Below are positions 1 to 9,654 of a DNA stretch of 64,000 nucleotides, in pieces. The notes below the pieces were generated by a model. That model worked only from the letters and a program-made list of their open reading frames with translations. It did not search any database and was not told where the DNA came from. The stretch lies in NCBI GenBank assembly GCA_036971715.1, contig JAVHJL010000004.1, positions 3,844,001-3,908,000 on the forward strand, written 5' to 3'. A program made the position numbers and the translations under genes. Position 1 is the first letter of the stretch. Each line of letters starts with the position of its first letter. This stretch comes from Arthrobotrys musiformis (taxonomy: Eukaryota; Ascomycota; Orbiliomycetes; Orbiliales; Orbiliaceae).

Positions 1-1847
1 CTTGAACCTTTTGATGTTCGGTTCAGGGTGGATAAAGCGGATTATGCACCTGGTGGTCGATTTGAAGGTACGTCGCCATAAAACCTGCGCCTGGAGTGGG
101 GCTGGGATGTTAGAGGTAAACTAAATTTTCGGATCATGTAGCAATCTGCAAACTTTTTCTGCGATATAGCAATAGCGAATCGAATTGGCATACCAGTGCG
201 ACTGGGTGGTTGATTACTTTGGACGTAATTGTGACGGCGGGGCATTGTGCGTACGACTGGAGTTACGGTCTGGGCCACCTCGTTGAAGCCAAAGTATACA
301 TACGGTACGCCGGTAAAGAGAGCGTTGACAGTGGTGAATCGGAGTTACGGTATGGAAAGTATGTTACCGTTCCCACGGAGTATCTCAAGGGACCTCGTGA
401 TTAGTATGATGTTGCGTTCATCAAATTGAATGAACCGTTTGAAAATGTTCAACCCTTGGAGTATTCGGAGACTCCGAGGAAGGGGAATGAGATTTTGGGT
501 CTTGTGGGATATCCGGCGGACCTTGAGTTGGGGGAGTATATGTACCAGGATGTTCAGCCTGTTGATTACGATCTTGCGAGGAATAATATGACGCTTTCGT
601 ATCCACTGGATTCCGCGGGCGGTAAGTTATCCTTATTCACCATGGACCAATGAATGATTTAGCTGACGTTTATTGTGGTTGGTTCAGGAAACTCTGGTAG
701 CCCAGTTATCCAGCGGGATACCGGTGCAGTTATTGGTGTCCATATTGTCGGTGGCTCGATCAACCATGCGTCTGTCATCGGGAAATCCGGCAACTCGTTC
801 CCAGATTTCCTTCAAACGCTCGAGCTAAAGGAGGCTCATGATTTAACCACAGACAACTTGGATGGCGACTACGGTCAACAGAATCTTCCAAGCGTGCATA
901 TTCCTGGGTTTGTCATTACTCAAATCAATGCGCCCCCACCTTCTCCAAAGGTCCCGGAACCAGATATTCCCCGGCCTTTGACGCCCCTATCGATCCCCGT
1001 CGAAGAGAAAATTTGGGAGCTCACGGTTCTCCCGGAGTCATTCGGAGTCGCAGAAGCCGGTAAAACCAGGCCGGGAGATCACCTACCCATTGACCACAGC
1101 CAGCCCAAAATAGAAGACCAGTTGCTCGCTCAAACCATCTTTTTCGCTAACATCAAGCCCGGCGAGCTTTCCCCGAGCACCCAAAAGACCCTAGAGAAAA
1201 TCCAGGGATATATTTGGGATTACCAGTGCTGGCTCACTAGCTCTACCTCGAACACCGTTCAAGCAAAGATTAACTCCGGTGCGCTGAAGAGTGATGTCGA
1301 AATCCGAAACTATCGTGCCAAGGTCATGGATTTCATCCTCAAGACTAAATCAACTTGGCTTGCGAATACCCACTCCGAGGCATACGAAAAATCGCTCGAA
1401 GTCACTAATGTCGGCTACGTGGGATTCCATCAGGATCTTCTCAGCGGCGCGCTAGAAGGTGTTTCCGTACCCCCAGCCGCCGTTCCAGAATTCGAAAAGG
1501 TTCTACAGCGCCTCATCGAGAATCTTCGGATCAAAGAAGAGACGTCTTATGAGTCCCAGCAATATTGGATTATGATCACTGTTTTTACATATATTCCTGA
1601 GACCGAGACGATTCAAGCTACGATCAGGACACTAGCCTTCACTGTTTCGAGGGATGCATATAAATTCATCGATCGCAAGAGTTCGCTGGAAAGCGTTAAG
1701 ATTAAGATGACTTTCGAGTGTGCGCAGTATGATTTCAACGACAGGATTTGGGCTGCTATCAAGGGAGCCCTTAGCGAAGAGATGCTCAAGAGAGGTGAAC
1801 AGGATCTTCGGGCGCTTTCCTTGCAGCCTCTCGAGATCCCCGTCTAA
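1..1847 (+). pseudogene. Trypsin/V8-like serine protease (S1 family) with unknown C-terminal domain, 5' end outside window, in-frame stop
   Basis: The 5' end lies outside the window. Exons read 1-67, 142-621 and 688-1847; introns 68-141 (GTACGT...TGTAG) and 622-687 (GTAAGT...TTCAG) keep phase. The protease core shows YAPGGRFE, then GWLITLDVIVTAGHC (catalytic His, codon 243-245), YDVAFIKL (catalytic Asp, codon 408-410) and GNSGSPV (catalytic Ser, codon 693-695). The full triad is therefore present, but codon 402-404 is TAG, two codons before the Asp; homologues usually have a polar residue such as Gln here, so CAG to TAG is the simplest change. From about position 900 the protein continues for roughly 315 residues past the protease in a Pro-rich linker and a mixed helical/strand domain that I do not recognise. 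It is either a recent pseudogene, a read-through gene or a sequencing error. Protease identity is firm; the broken state is directly seen. Confidence 0.8.
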
Positions 1848-2571
1848 ATTCTTTCGTTTTTTGAAGTTATTCGGGACCAGCTCGGTTTTAAGGGTTACAC
1901 TGGGCGGTGTATAGGTTTCATGCAAGAAAGTATTTGAGTTCTAACAATCTATTTTTTTTTCCATTTAGGGATTTGTCTTCCTGTATCATTGCTACAATTC
2001 GATTACTTCATGTATCTCGTTTCAAAGCGGCACTCTTTTTCCCACTGGGTTTTTAACGAGGCCGTCGTTTCTGCTGTGTATACTACCTTCATGCCTTATT
2101 CCTCTAATTATATATATATAATTCTGCATACAGACAGCTACCTATTAATGAATATCGAATGATATGATGGATTCCTGTGAAGGATGTGGTTTTTTGTCTT
2201 TTGAAGGCGTTGTCTCTGGCTCGGGGTTGGGGCTTGTTGGATACTGAATCCCTGTTCCTGGATGTGGGTCTAGTTTCGTAGGGGTTTTACCAGGGTCAGC
2301 TAACGTTATCAGGATGACTACGCATAACTTCGTTGGCTCAAGGCTTTGTGTCTCTCCCTAACCAGATATCTTGCACTTTGACTTCGGATACATTCTGAGA
2401 ACCTGTCGCTCGCATCTTCAAGGTCGATATGACATTGGTTGATAGACCCATATTCCATTGAAAATATCCTGGAGGAGCACACGGCTGAGACGGGTATCCC
2501 AAGACATCATAACTCTCGGCGCCGCGCCGTCAACTGACGTTACACAAACCCCACGGACTGGTTAAAAAACG
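1848..2571. other. Intergenic region between protease-like gene and F-box gene
   Basis: No supported gene. AT-rich, with a short TA run near 2113-2123. It probably contains the 3' end of the protease-like transcript and the promoter of the F-box gene that starts at 2572. Confidence 0.5.
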
Positions 2572-3441
2572 ATGACGCTCCGTCTCCTTTCACTCCCGAA
2601 CGAAATCCTCAGTGAGATAATCCGCCATCTAATCCCCGACTTCGACACCGGGGGTGAATTCAAGTCCCACAAGGACTGGCGGTCCAGTCCGCACCATAAT
2701 GACCTATCCAACCTCATACTTACCTGCAAACACATCTCTGCCATCGCCAAACCACTTTTATATACCACCGTGGTGGTGGATTACCACACCAACATGACGC
2801 ATCTCCTCCGAACACTGATCGAAAACCCGGAGATTCGGGGGTTAATCCGGACGTTATCCATTCAGTGTCCTCTAACCTTTTGCGACGAGCTGGTGGATCC
2901 GTACTCCCCGCGCGAAACGTTTTTGGATGATAATCCGGAGTTGAAGAGGAAGTTGAATATGAAGTGGGATACAGATAAAATGGACGAATTCGCGGCGAAG
3001 ATTTTCAGTTCCGCCGGACTCGATGCCGATGAGTTTAAGGCGTTCACGGAGGATGAAGTCGAGTCCTTGAATGATAATACTTATTGGATGGCGGTACCTT
3101 CTTGGTCGGAGCGTGTGGGGTATGAGAATGCGTTAATTCAGGGGATAGCGCTGGCGTTGATTTCATTGTGTACACGGCTGGAGAGGCTTTGTTTGTGGAC
3201 GTATTATGATACGGGGAATACTTTTGATTTTGAGCACGGGGTGGATGTGATCTTGGAGAGCGAGGCGTTGAAGGATAACGTCTTGGTGGGGTTGAAGAGG
3301 TTGGAGATTTGGAACGATGGTGGGTCGGGTGAGGACGACCATTTTAGAAAATTGTTCGAGTTTCCGGCTGTCAAAGGGCTGATTGAGGAGGGAGATCACT
3401 TGGAGACGGATGATATGGAGTTTTGGGTGGCGAGGACTTAG
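2572..3441 (+). CDS. F-box domain protein, intronless (289 aa)
   Basis: An uninterrupted 289-codon frame starts at ATG 2572 in a favourable context (AAAAACGATG). Residues 4-20 (LRLLSLPNEILSEIIRH) are the first half of an F-box and residues 44-62 (SNLILTCKHISAIAKPLL) the second half, with a longer than usual loop between. F-box proteins bind Skp1 and recruit substrates to SCF ubiquitin ligases. The rest (Leu-rich, ending in an acidic segment) resembles the variable substrate-binding part of fungal F-box proteins, in which leucine-rich repeats are poorly conserved. The substrate cannot be told from sequence. A second, longer F-box protein lies at 10936-12805; similarity between them is limited to the F-box. 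The frame ends at TAG 3439-3441, and I see no good donor site near the end, so I treat it as complete. Confidence 0.75.
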   Translation: MTLRLLSLPNEILSEIIRHLIPDFDTGGEFKSHKDWRSSPHHNDLSNLILTCKHISAIAKPLLYTTVVVDYHTNMTHLLRTLIENPEIRGLIRTLSIQCPLTFCDELVDPYSPRETFLDDNPELKRKLNMKWDTDKMDEFAAKIFSSAGLDADEFKAFTEDEVESLNDNTYWMAVPSWSERVGYENALIQGIALALISLCTRLERLCLWTYYDTGNTFDFEHGVDVILESEALKDNVLVGLKRLEIWNDGGSGEDDHFRKLFEFPAVKGLIEEGDHLETDDMEFWVART

Positions 3442-4565
3442 TGGTTTGATATAAGTAGTTTTTATATCTATATTGTCGAGACTTCTTTGTGCGATATTGA
3501 ACTTATGAATCGGTCATGGCCAGCTTCCAAAGCCTACGTACCTATCGATAATTATCCGAGCCGGTTGTGCAATTCTCGGTCTTTCCAGGCGATTCTCAAG
3601 ATCACTTCCGTGGGTTCACAGCTGTATGACTTCGGCCCAAGAAGCGGTGAACCTGTGTCCGGATGTCGAAACCAAGGCCGCCTCAAGTAGGTGGAGATAT
3701 TGCCGCTTTGGACGCCAATGGATGGTGTGATATTGTAGTCCTGCCTCCTCCGAGATCCATGACTTATGGGTTTTGGAGATTGAATCTCGAAACTTCTCCG
3801 GGGATCGTGGCTGTATATATAGGCAATCATCCAAGGGCTTCCCTGTTGCGTAATGAAGAGGATGAAGCTATAATTATATAAATACTGATCCCGTTCTTGC
3901 TGTGTGGAAATGTCAGTAGCCGTGCAGATGCGTGTCCAGTTACAAGAAATCAAAACTTACCTCGTCGACTGTAAAAATATTAAAATAAGCCCGGCCAAGG
4001 AAACGTGGGAGCTTAATATTCTCGCAGCCTTAAATACGAGACCGGCCCGCCATCGCTACATACAACATTGCAACAGCCAACTTGGTCTCATAGTACCTGG
4101 TCTCCCGTCAGAAGCAAACCTACCTCCGCACGTCAAAGAAAACACCCAGACCGCCAGCCGGGATTCAAACCGAGTTCGTATTAGCGACAAGCGCTCGAAA
4201 ATGGGGCAGGTGTGGTCGACATTGTCCCGCGGCTTGATTGTTTACTATGAAACGCGTCCCTTGGGATGGGTTGCACCTCCTTGTGGCCCACACGGCCCCC
4301 AGGATGATGGTCTCTTCCATATCTATATTTCGGGGGTCTACGGTACGGGTCCGACTTTCGGCAGTGTCAAAAATTTCTGTTTCATTAGGTCCGACCCTGA
4401 GAGCCTTCTCCGTGAAATGCTCCGGTTCGATATAGTAGGATGTGAGCTTTACCCGTACCATTTCTTGCCTTTACCCGCTGTCTCCTCTCTGTCTCTCTGC
4501 CTCTCTCTCTCTCTCTTTGAGCATTTCCGGCGTTTCCGACTAACTTTGGACCAAAAAAAAAAAAT
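3442..4565. other. Intergenic region with CT microsatellite
   Basis: No convincing gene. Reading frames on both strands here are short or start at non-ATG codons. A CT-rich microsatellite occupies about 4483-4517 and a 12-A run lies at 4553-4564. A tRNA B-box-like motif on the minus strand near 4150-4166 has no matching A box or acceptor stem and is rejected below. Confidence 0.4.
4485..4517. repeat. CT dinucleotide microsatellite
   Basis: Pyrimidine-only run of CT/CTCTG units, followed closely by a 12-A tract. Seen directly. Confidence 0.8.
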
Positions 4566-4939
4566 GAACGACGGATAGTAATCGTCGATAGAAACCTGCT
4601 AAGCAAAACCAAGGGAAAAGAGCTTTACATTTACGGCGAGGATGAGATTGATACATCCATAACCCTTAACCCTCCCAAGACGAACGGCTATACGGCCGTC
4701 TACCCCGAAAAGTACGCAGGCCTTGTGCCGTACTACATTGGCTGCGAGCGTCTCCGAGCTCTACCATTTTCCAGGCCGAAGAGGTTTGACCCTGACACCC
4801 AGGAAGCATTTCGCAGGGAGCTGTATGATAAAAAAAGGCTTTGATCGAACTTTTGGGCGTCCGAGATTTGGTTACCGTGCTGGTGGTTGGAACGTTGGTG
4901 GATGGGCCCTTTATTCAGGCAAAACTGTTTCTACAATAA
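4566..4939 (+). pseudogene. Decayed orphan reading frame with homopolymer frameshift
   Basis: From 4566 a protein-like frame runs to TGA 4842-4844, with ordinary amino-acid composition (for example KGKELYIYGEDEID and EKYAGLVPYYIGCERLRALP). Seven A residues at 4830-4836 precede the stop. If the frame moves by one base there, it continues in the register of ALIELLGVRDLVTVLVVGTL to TAA 4937-4939. There is no upstream ATG in frame; the frame opens after TGA 4518-4520, so a first exon would have to lie upstream. I do not recognise the family. It may be a pseudogene fragment, an exon of an unrecognised gene, or one gene with a homopolymer base-call error. Confidence 0.35.
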
Positions 4940-4944
4940 TCGAT

Positions 4945-5477
4945 CACTGAAGTCTTATTTTAAAAATTCATCATTTCGTAGTATTGTTGACGGGGTAGAA
5001 AACTTCTCCCGCGTATATCCAAAGGCTGAGACGTATATGAATATATAGGCCTACGAAACCAGGTTCTGGCGGTGTTTGAATACACAAATTACTGTTGTCC
5101 CATTCTTAGCTTGGCCGTGCCCGTATCAGCGCCTGGATTCGAGGCCACCGGTCCGGAGAGAACTTGGGTCAGGTCCGCAGCATGCGCTGCCCCTTCGGCG
5201 CTATATGTATCATCTGAATCGAATCAAATCTTGCGTTCGGAATAAGAGTGGTAACCTACTTGCTGAAGTGAGGAAGTCGAGGTGCATCTTTGATAACTGT
5301 AGCTGTTCTGCTTTGTGCTTCTTCGATGTATCTGGGTCACTGGCAATCATGGGACAATAGCTCACCCTGTAAACTAGCAAAGCGTGCGTGTACCTGGATC
5401 TATAGAGCTCTAAGTTTAGAAGGGGAGTGAAGCGTATTCAGTGAAGTGCAGCGAGCGATGCTCCGGGGTTGGTGCCC
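4945..5477. other. Intergenic region
   Basis: I see no gene here. Short frames exist, but none has an ATG start, a domain or an intron pattern to support it. Confidence 0.4.
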
Positions 5478-5840
5478 TCACCGCCCAATAGCTTCGCCAT
5501 CACCATCGCCATCACCATCTGCTAGCACACTGTCTTTGTTTCCACCTTCTTGTTCATCCCCACTCCCACAGTTGTCCTCATCACTACCATCATAATCCTC
5601 ATCATTCCCGGAATCAGAATCGTCGTCGCCTTCTTCATCGTCGCCGCCTTTATCTTCATCTTCTTCTTCATCCTCTTCTTCCTCGTCGTCGTGGTCATCG
5701 TCGTCGTCGTCTCTTTCCATCCTCTTCTTCTTCCTCATTGTCGTCGTCGTCGTTGTAGTCGCCGTCGTCGTCGTCGTCGTCTCTCTCCATCCTCTTCTTC
5801 TCCCTCATCGTCGTCGTCGTTGTAGTCGTCGTCTTCACCT
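5478..5840. repeat. Low-complexity GTC/CTT/CAT trinucleotide block with tandem duplication
   Basis: The plus strand is built of CATCGC, CTTCAT, GTC and CTC triplets, so the minus strand could encode Asp/Glu/Gly and Arg runs. A unit of about 62-64 bp made of a (TCG)n block, a TCTCTTTCCATCCTCTTCTT-type core and a (GTC)4GTTGTAGTCG end occurs twice, at about 5698-5761 and 5769-5829. Frames on both strands stay open only because of triplet composition, so I do not call a gene. Confidence 0.7.
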
Positions 5841-5936
5841 TCAATGGATTCTTCAAACCGATTCAGTGTTCTGGCAAACCTCCCTTTGAGGGATGAAAGC
5901 CCGGATATAGAGCTGCAACGGGAAGACCGACCTACG

Positions 5937-5966
5937 ACCCCAGCCACCCCAGCCACCCCAGCCGGA
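5937..5966. repeat. CAGCCACCC short tandem repeat
   Basis: Three to four copies of a CCCCAGCCA-type nonamer. Frames on either strand through it are low-complexity and unsupported. Confidence 0.6.
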
Positions 5967-6353
5967 TAGCTGCTGGCCTTCTACCGAGTAATATACATAT
6001 TCCCCCGCCGGAACGGCGGGCCTCGGGTTGCCGAAACACACTTGACAGGGCTGTTCATCAGAGACCAAACTCCGAGGAACGACGCTGATTGGGATCGATG
6101 GATCAACGACAACGCCGAGCGCCCGGTGCGTTACGTCAGTTCCCAGAAAATATCATTAGCGGTAAGTATTCCAAGAGATTTCAGGATCCTTCCACGATGC
6201 CCTTAGCCCTTTTCGGGGCTAATGGTTCTCAAAACGAAGGCACGTAATTTTTAGACAAGTACTTACTAGGATTCTTTTATGCGTTAGCAAATCAAGTGTC
6301 TGCCGGGGCCGGATGCCCAACACGTGCCATTCGCGTGTGCGACGAGGACCGCA

Positions 6354-6602
6354 ATGGATTTTAGGTCGGGGCTCCAGACCTTCAATGTCAACAGCAGCAT
6401 CATCGAGGGACACATCACATACTTCGAGGTGCCACTCAAAGTCAACCCCCGCATTATCGGGTTTTTGTCCATCGTCGAGACAATGATGAAGCTTCCGGCA
6501 TCCATCGTAGCTCTCGCCACCAAGGGCTCCACGGGCGCATTTGCCCTCCTATCAGCAATCATTGCTGCGGTGGTTTGGTACTTCACAAAGGAGGAGGCCT
6601 GA
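6354..6602 (+). CDS. Small hypothetical protein with C-terminal membrane segment (82 aa; 5' end uncertain)
   Basis: ATG 6354 (CCGCAATGG context) opens an 82-codon frame to TGA 6600-6602. The last 24 residues hold a hydrophobic segment (GAFALLSAIIAAVVWYF) followed by a short charged end (TKEEA). That is the layout of a tail-anchored or single-pass membrane protein. The same frame is open upstream to 6288, just after a TTAG acceptor-like site, and a good donor (GTAAGT at 6162) follows an ATG frame at 6098. The phases of these two do not match, so I could not join them and the start remains uncertain. A homopurine repeat begins immediately after the stop codon and would lie in the 3' UTR. No family recognised. 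Confidence 0.4.
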   Translation: MDFRSGLQTFNVNSSIIEGHITYFEVPLKVNPRIIGFLSIVETMMKLPASIVALATKGSTGAFALLSAIIAAVVWYFTKEEA

Positions 6603-6707
6603 AAAGGGGGAGGGAGGAAGGGAGGAAGGGAGGAAGGGAGGAAGGGAGGAAGGGAGGAAGGGAGGAAGGGAGGAAGGGAGGAAGGGAGGAAGGGAGGAAG
6701 GGAGGGA
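6602..6707 (+). repeat. Homopurine GGGAGGAA tandem repeat
   Basis: About 100 nt of purines only, built of GGAAGGGA octamers. It is mirror-symmetric in composition and abuts the stop codon of the preceding small frame. The G-runs could support triplex or G-quadruplex structures; this is inference. Confidence 0.9.
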
Positions 6708-6752
6708 CTTAGGTACTTACTTACTTAAGTACTTACCGACTTAGATAGGTAC
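6708..6752. repeat. ACTTA/AAGTACTT simple repeat and palindrome
   Basis: A run of ACTTAGGTACTTACTTACTT units contains the palindrome TAAGTACTTA. The 22-mer at 6722-6743 recurs with one mismatch at 47914-47935. Confidence 0.7.
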
Positions 6753-7744
6753 TATGCCAGAAGGGTGGTGTTTTTAAATACCGCCCGAGTCCGATTTGTG
6801 CAAAATTTTCCGGCCCCAAAGCGTGTATTGACGCTATTGAACATCGTAGTAGTAAATGCCCTCCCTAGCACACACTGCAAAGCAAGCCCCCCTGACGGGC
6901 TGTAGTCACGGCACTAGCGTGTTTATTTCAGCGTCTGAAACCCAATCCGACACTAAACTTAATCACAGGACCAAATTCCAGTCATAAATGAGGATTTTCC
7001 ACCTGAAAAATTTGTTTCCATCGGATGTAGGTAGTTGGTAGGGAGCGGAGGTTTTTAGTTTAGTTCTTTTTTCCCTTTCCGTGATTATAACTACTGTAGT
7101 CCTATATTGCACCACAGCCGGACCTGTCTATCACTATCATATATCACATCAACGGATAGAGATTACATAAAAAGACTACGTAGCCGGTCGTCTTTTCGGG
7201 GCCACTACTACAAACTCTAGATCATGGATTTGAGTACGCACTGTACACCTGGGAAAGTTGCAATTGCGTCTAGTTTCTGACCTTAGCCGGTGAAACCAAC
7301 CTTCGAAGTGTCTTTTTCCCATAACAGTTGACTAAGCCGTCGCCAAAGTCCAATTATTGCCGAGGGTCTGCCTTGCAAAGCCGCGGAGATTTCTTTTTGA
7401 AGATTTGGGCGATGTTATAACAGTACTTGTGTCTACCTCTCTCCACGCCAGGCGCCCCGTTTAACTCTATAGAGAAATGTGTGGTCGCTGGTATAATAGA
7501 TACTCGACTGTAATTTATAATTTCGTCGCGGCCCTATTCAGACACTCATCGGTCCTAACTATGTATAGAGGCTGTGCGTACAAGGAAATTTAACGAATGT
7601 CTAGTTGAAGACTGACATGATGGATCCATGGACTGAGCTCTCGTTGTAAATATATAACCCGTGATTATACTTAAATACTCGTAGATGAAACTCGTGATTC
7701 TTGTCTAAAGCGAGGCCTCGTGGTAAAAGGAATATACCAGTTGT
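6753..7744. other. Intergenic region
   Basis: AT-rich; no supported gene on either strand. It should contain the 3' end of the minus-strand glycine-zipper gene that ends at 7745. Confidence 0.4.
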
Positions 7745-8230
7745 TTACTCCGTCCGCAATACAATCCGTCTAATCCAGGGCTGCAATGAGCCCAAGGTAC
7801 CCCCCACAGCGCCTCCTACCATAGCGCCAACACCAGCGCCGAGTGGACCGAAAATTATCCCAGCTGAGGCTCCAATACTCGCTCCTGCTCCCGCTCCAAC
7901 CAGATATCCGCCCGCCGCAAGAAGAATTTTGTGCAATATTTTGACAATAAGGTCCATATTCTCAGCCAGCCACTCAAAAAAACTCCTGACAGCGGTTTTG
8001 ACATCAGACCACGCTTTCTGAATCGCCTTCATAACAGACTCGATGCTCTTCATAATACCCTTCGCAATATCCGACCAATTGCGGATGAGGGCATTGGTAA
8101 ATCGAACGAGATTTACGGCGCCGAGTTCGGGATTGCTGAAGAAGGGCTTTGCGAGATCGAAAATGTCGGTCTGCGAATTGACCATGCCTCTTTCGAGGCC
8201 TGATTTGAGCGCTTCGAAAGAATTCTGCAT
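7745..8230 (-). CDS. Glycine-zipper hypothetical protein (161 aa)
   Basis: On the minus strand the first usable ATG is 8230 (MQNSFEALKSG); the open frame extends further up to 8341, but only from a TTG. The N-terminal two thirds is amphipathic helix (SDIAKGIMKSIESVMKAIQKAW, broken here by design of the family or by chance). The C-terminal third is a Gly/Ala-rich zipper (VGAGAGASIGASAGIIFG, then GAGVGAMVGGAVGG), typical of proteins that insert into or oligomerise within membranes. Upstream a TATATA box lies at about 8543-8548, and the leader contains a likely intron (GTAAGT donor near 8363, TACTAAAG acceptor near 8309), so the intron is in the 5' UTR and the ATG-poor leader fits. I do not recognise the family. 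If the leader intron were coding, the protein would be longer. Confidence 0.5.
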   Translation of the reverse strand: MQNSFEALKSGLERGMVNSQTDIFDLAKPFFSNPELGAVNLVRFTNALIRNWSDIAKGIMKSIESVMKAIQKAWSDVKTAVRSFFEWLAENMDLIVKILHKILLAAGGYLVGAGAGASIGASAGIIFGPLGAGVGAMVGGAVGGTLGSLQPWIRRIVLRTE

Positions 8231-8540
8231 CGCTGCCCTTTCCACCGGAGGGAGACTGCCTCCGACGAATTGGAGCCTTGCGTTATCGAAGTCGGACACT
8301 GAAGCCTTTAGTATAGGTGGTGCGGACGCGAGCAAAAACAAGGATTGGGTAGGACTTACTGGTGACTATGGAGATCTGATGACTGAGAGACACAAGTTTA
8401 GACAAAGAAGGCAAAGCTCTTGTTTGGGGACTTATTAGGAACAGTCGGAAAGGAAGTCGAGCCTTCGAACAGAAGTTTGGATTTTGTTCTTTCTGGCTAT
8501 TGAGTCGAATCTCGGAGGAGGGTGAGGTAGACGAGACGAC

Positions 8541-8550
8541 GGCTATATAC
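8541..8550 (-). promoter_or_regulatory. Putative TATA box of glycine-zipper gene
   Basis: GTATATAGCC on the minus strand, followed by a pyrimidine-rich, ATG-free leader up to the donor-like GTAAGT and then the ATG at 8230. Confidence 0.35.
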
Positions 8551-8639
8551 CCCGCAAGCCTGTTAGAGAACAACACCCGGTCGCCCATGCATGTTGAACT
8601 GGTATTGAAAAGGCTGATCGGATTCAGCAATCCCATAGA

Positions 8640-9640
8640 TACTTACATTGTTCAAGAAGAGGTACCGCTTATAAACTGAACATTAAAGTCCTCCTCTAGC
8701 TATGGACGGAATTTGGAATTCTCGGGCCAAAATTTAAAACCGCGCTGCCGTATGCATATGTCCGCATAGGTGTGTTGGATTTTGCAATTTGGACAGCCTC
8801 GAATCCAGCCACTAGGGAGTTTCTGGATAGCTCACAACCAATCAAGCCCACCGGACCCAACTCGAGTCCTAAGGCTGGAGAGTTTGATGCAAGACCAGCA
8901 GAGAATCTACAATCCTGAAGGATCATAGACGGTGAGCTCGATCACGAGCGGGGTCCTTATCTTTGCGAATTCGGATACGTCGTAGCTAGTGCCTCGAATC
9001 CATCGGATACGCTCCTTTCATCATGGGTCTATATGCATGCAGGTATTCTCAAAATCTGGGTATCTTAGCTCGAGCGCTCTAGAAACCCACACGGTTGGAG
9101 GCGGATCGCGGTTGACGAGTTCGATTTGAGCCTTGGTCCCCGCAGATTTGTACGCTTCTGAAACCTATATCATCTTGGAATAATACCGGCAACTAGCTGC
9201 ATGAGAAGCTTTGACTGCGGGTAGCCTTGCATTTTTATGTTCCAGTTCAATAGTTCCAGTTGCTGCTTTGGCTAAGCTAAGCTTATAGGCTCCGGGGCCA
9301 AGTTCTGGTCAAAGAAGCTTAACCAAGGGTTGCGACAAGTTTAACCGAAGACCACCGACATATGATTGGTCCTTACCGGGGCACTTCCTTCCAAATATTG
9401 CCCAACTTGGGGTTTATTATGGCGAGTCAGAGCCAGCTGCACGGTCTTCTGTATAAATGCAGCCTTGGATGGGTTTTGACCGTGAATTTTACATTTTACG
9501 CTCCTGCTTCCCAATCTTCAACCCACAGCCTTTCCAAATGCCGCTCTAGAATTTACTTTTGAGAATTCTATATTTCATGTTTAGGTTTTCATCAGTTCCA
9601 GATGTTTTTAGCTTGTCTCGTTCTTTTTAGCTTAATTTTG
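8640..9640. other. Intergenic region
   Basis: No supported gene. One copy of the dispersed 13-mer GGCTAAGCTAAGC lies at 9270-9282. Confidence 0.4.
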
Positions 9641-9654
9641 ATAAGTATAAATTT

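Noticed and set aside
4148..4225. tRNA gene on the minus strand (GGTTTGAATCC B-box-like motif)
   Set aside because: The T-arm has a mismatch, no acceptor stem partner and no A box lie at a suitable distance.
3904..4578. 224-codon plus-strand frame
   Set aside because: Composition is not protein-like, it runs through a CT microsatellite and a 12-A run, and it is contradicted by a better frame starting at 4566.
5478..5956. Asp/Glu-rich and Arg-rich proteins on the minus strand
   Set aside because: The frames are open only because of triplet repeats; there is no domain, splice signal or start context.
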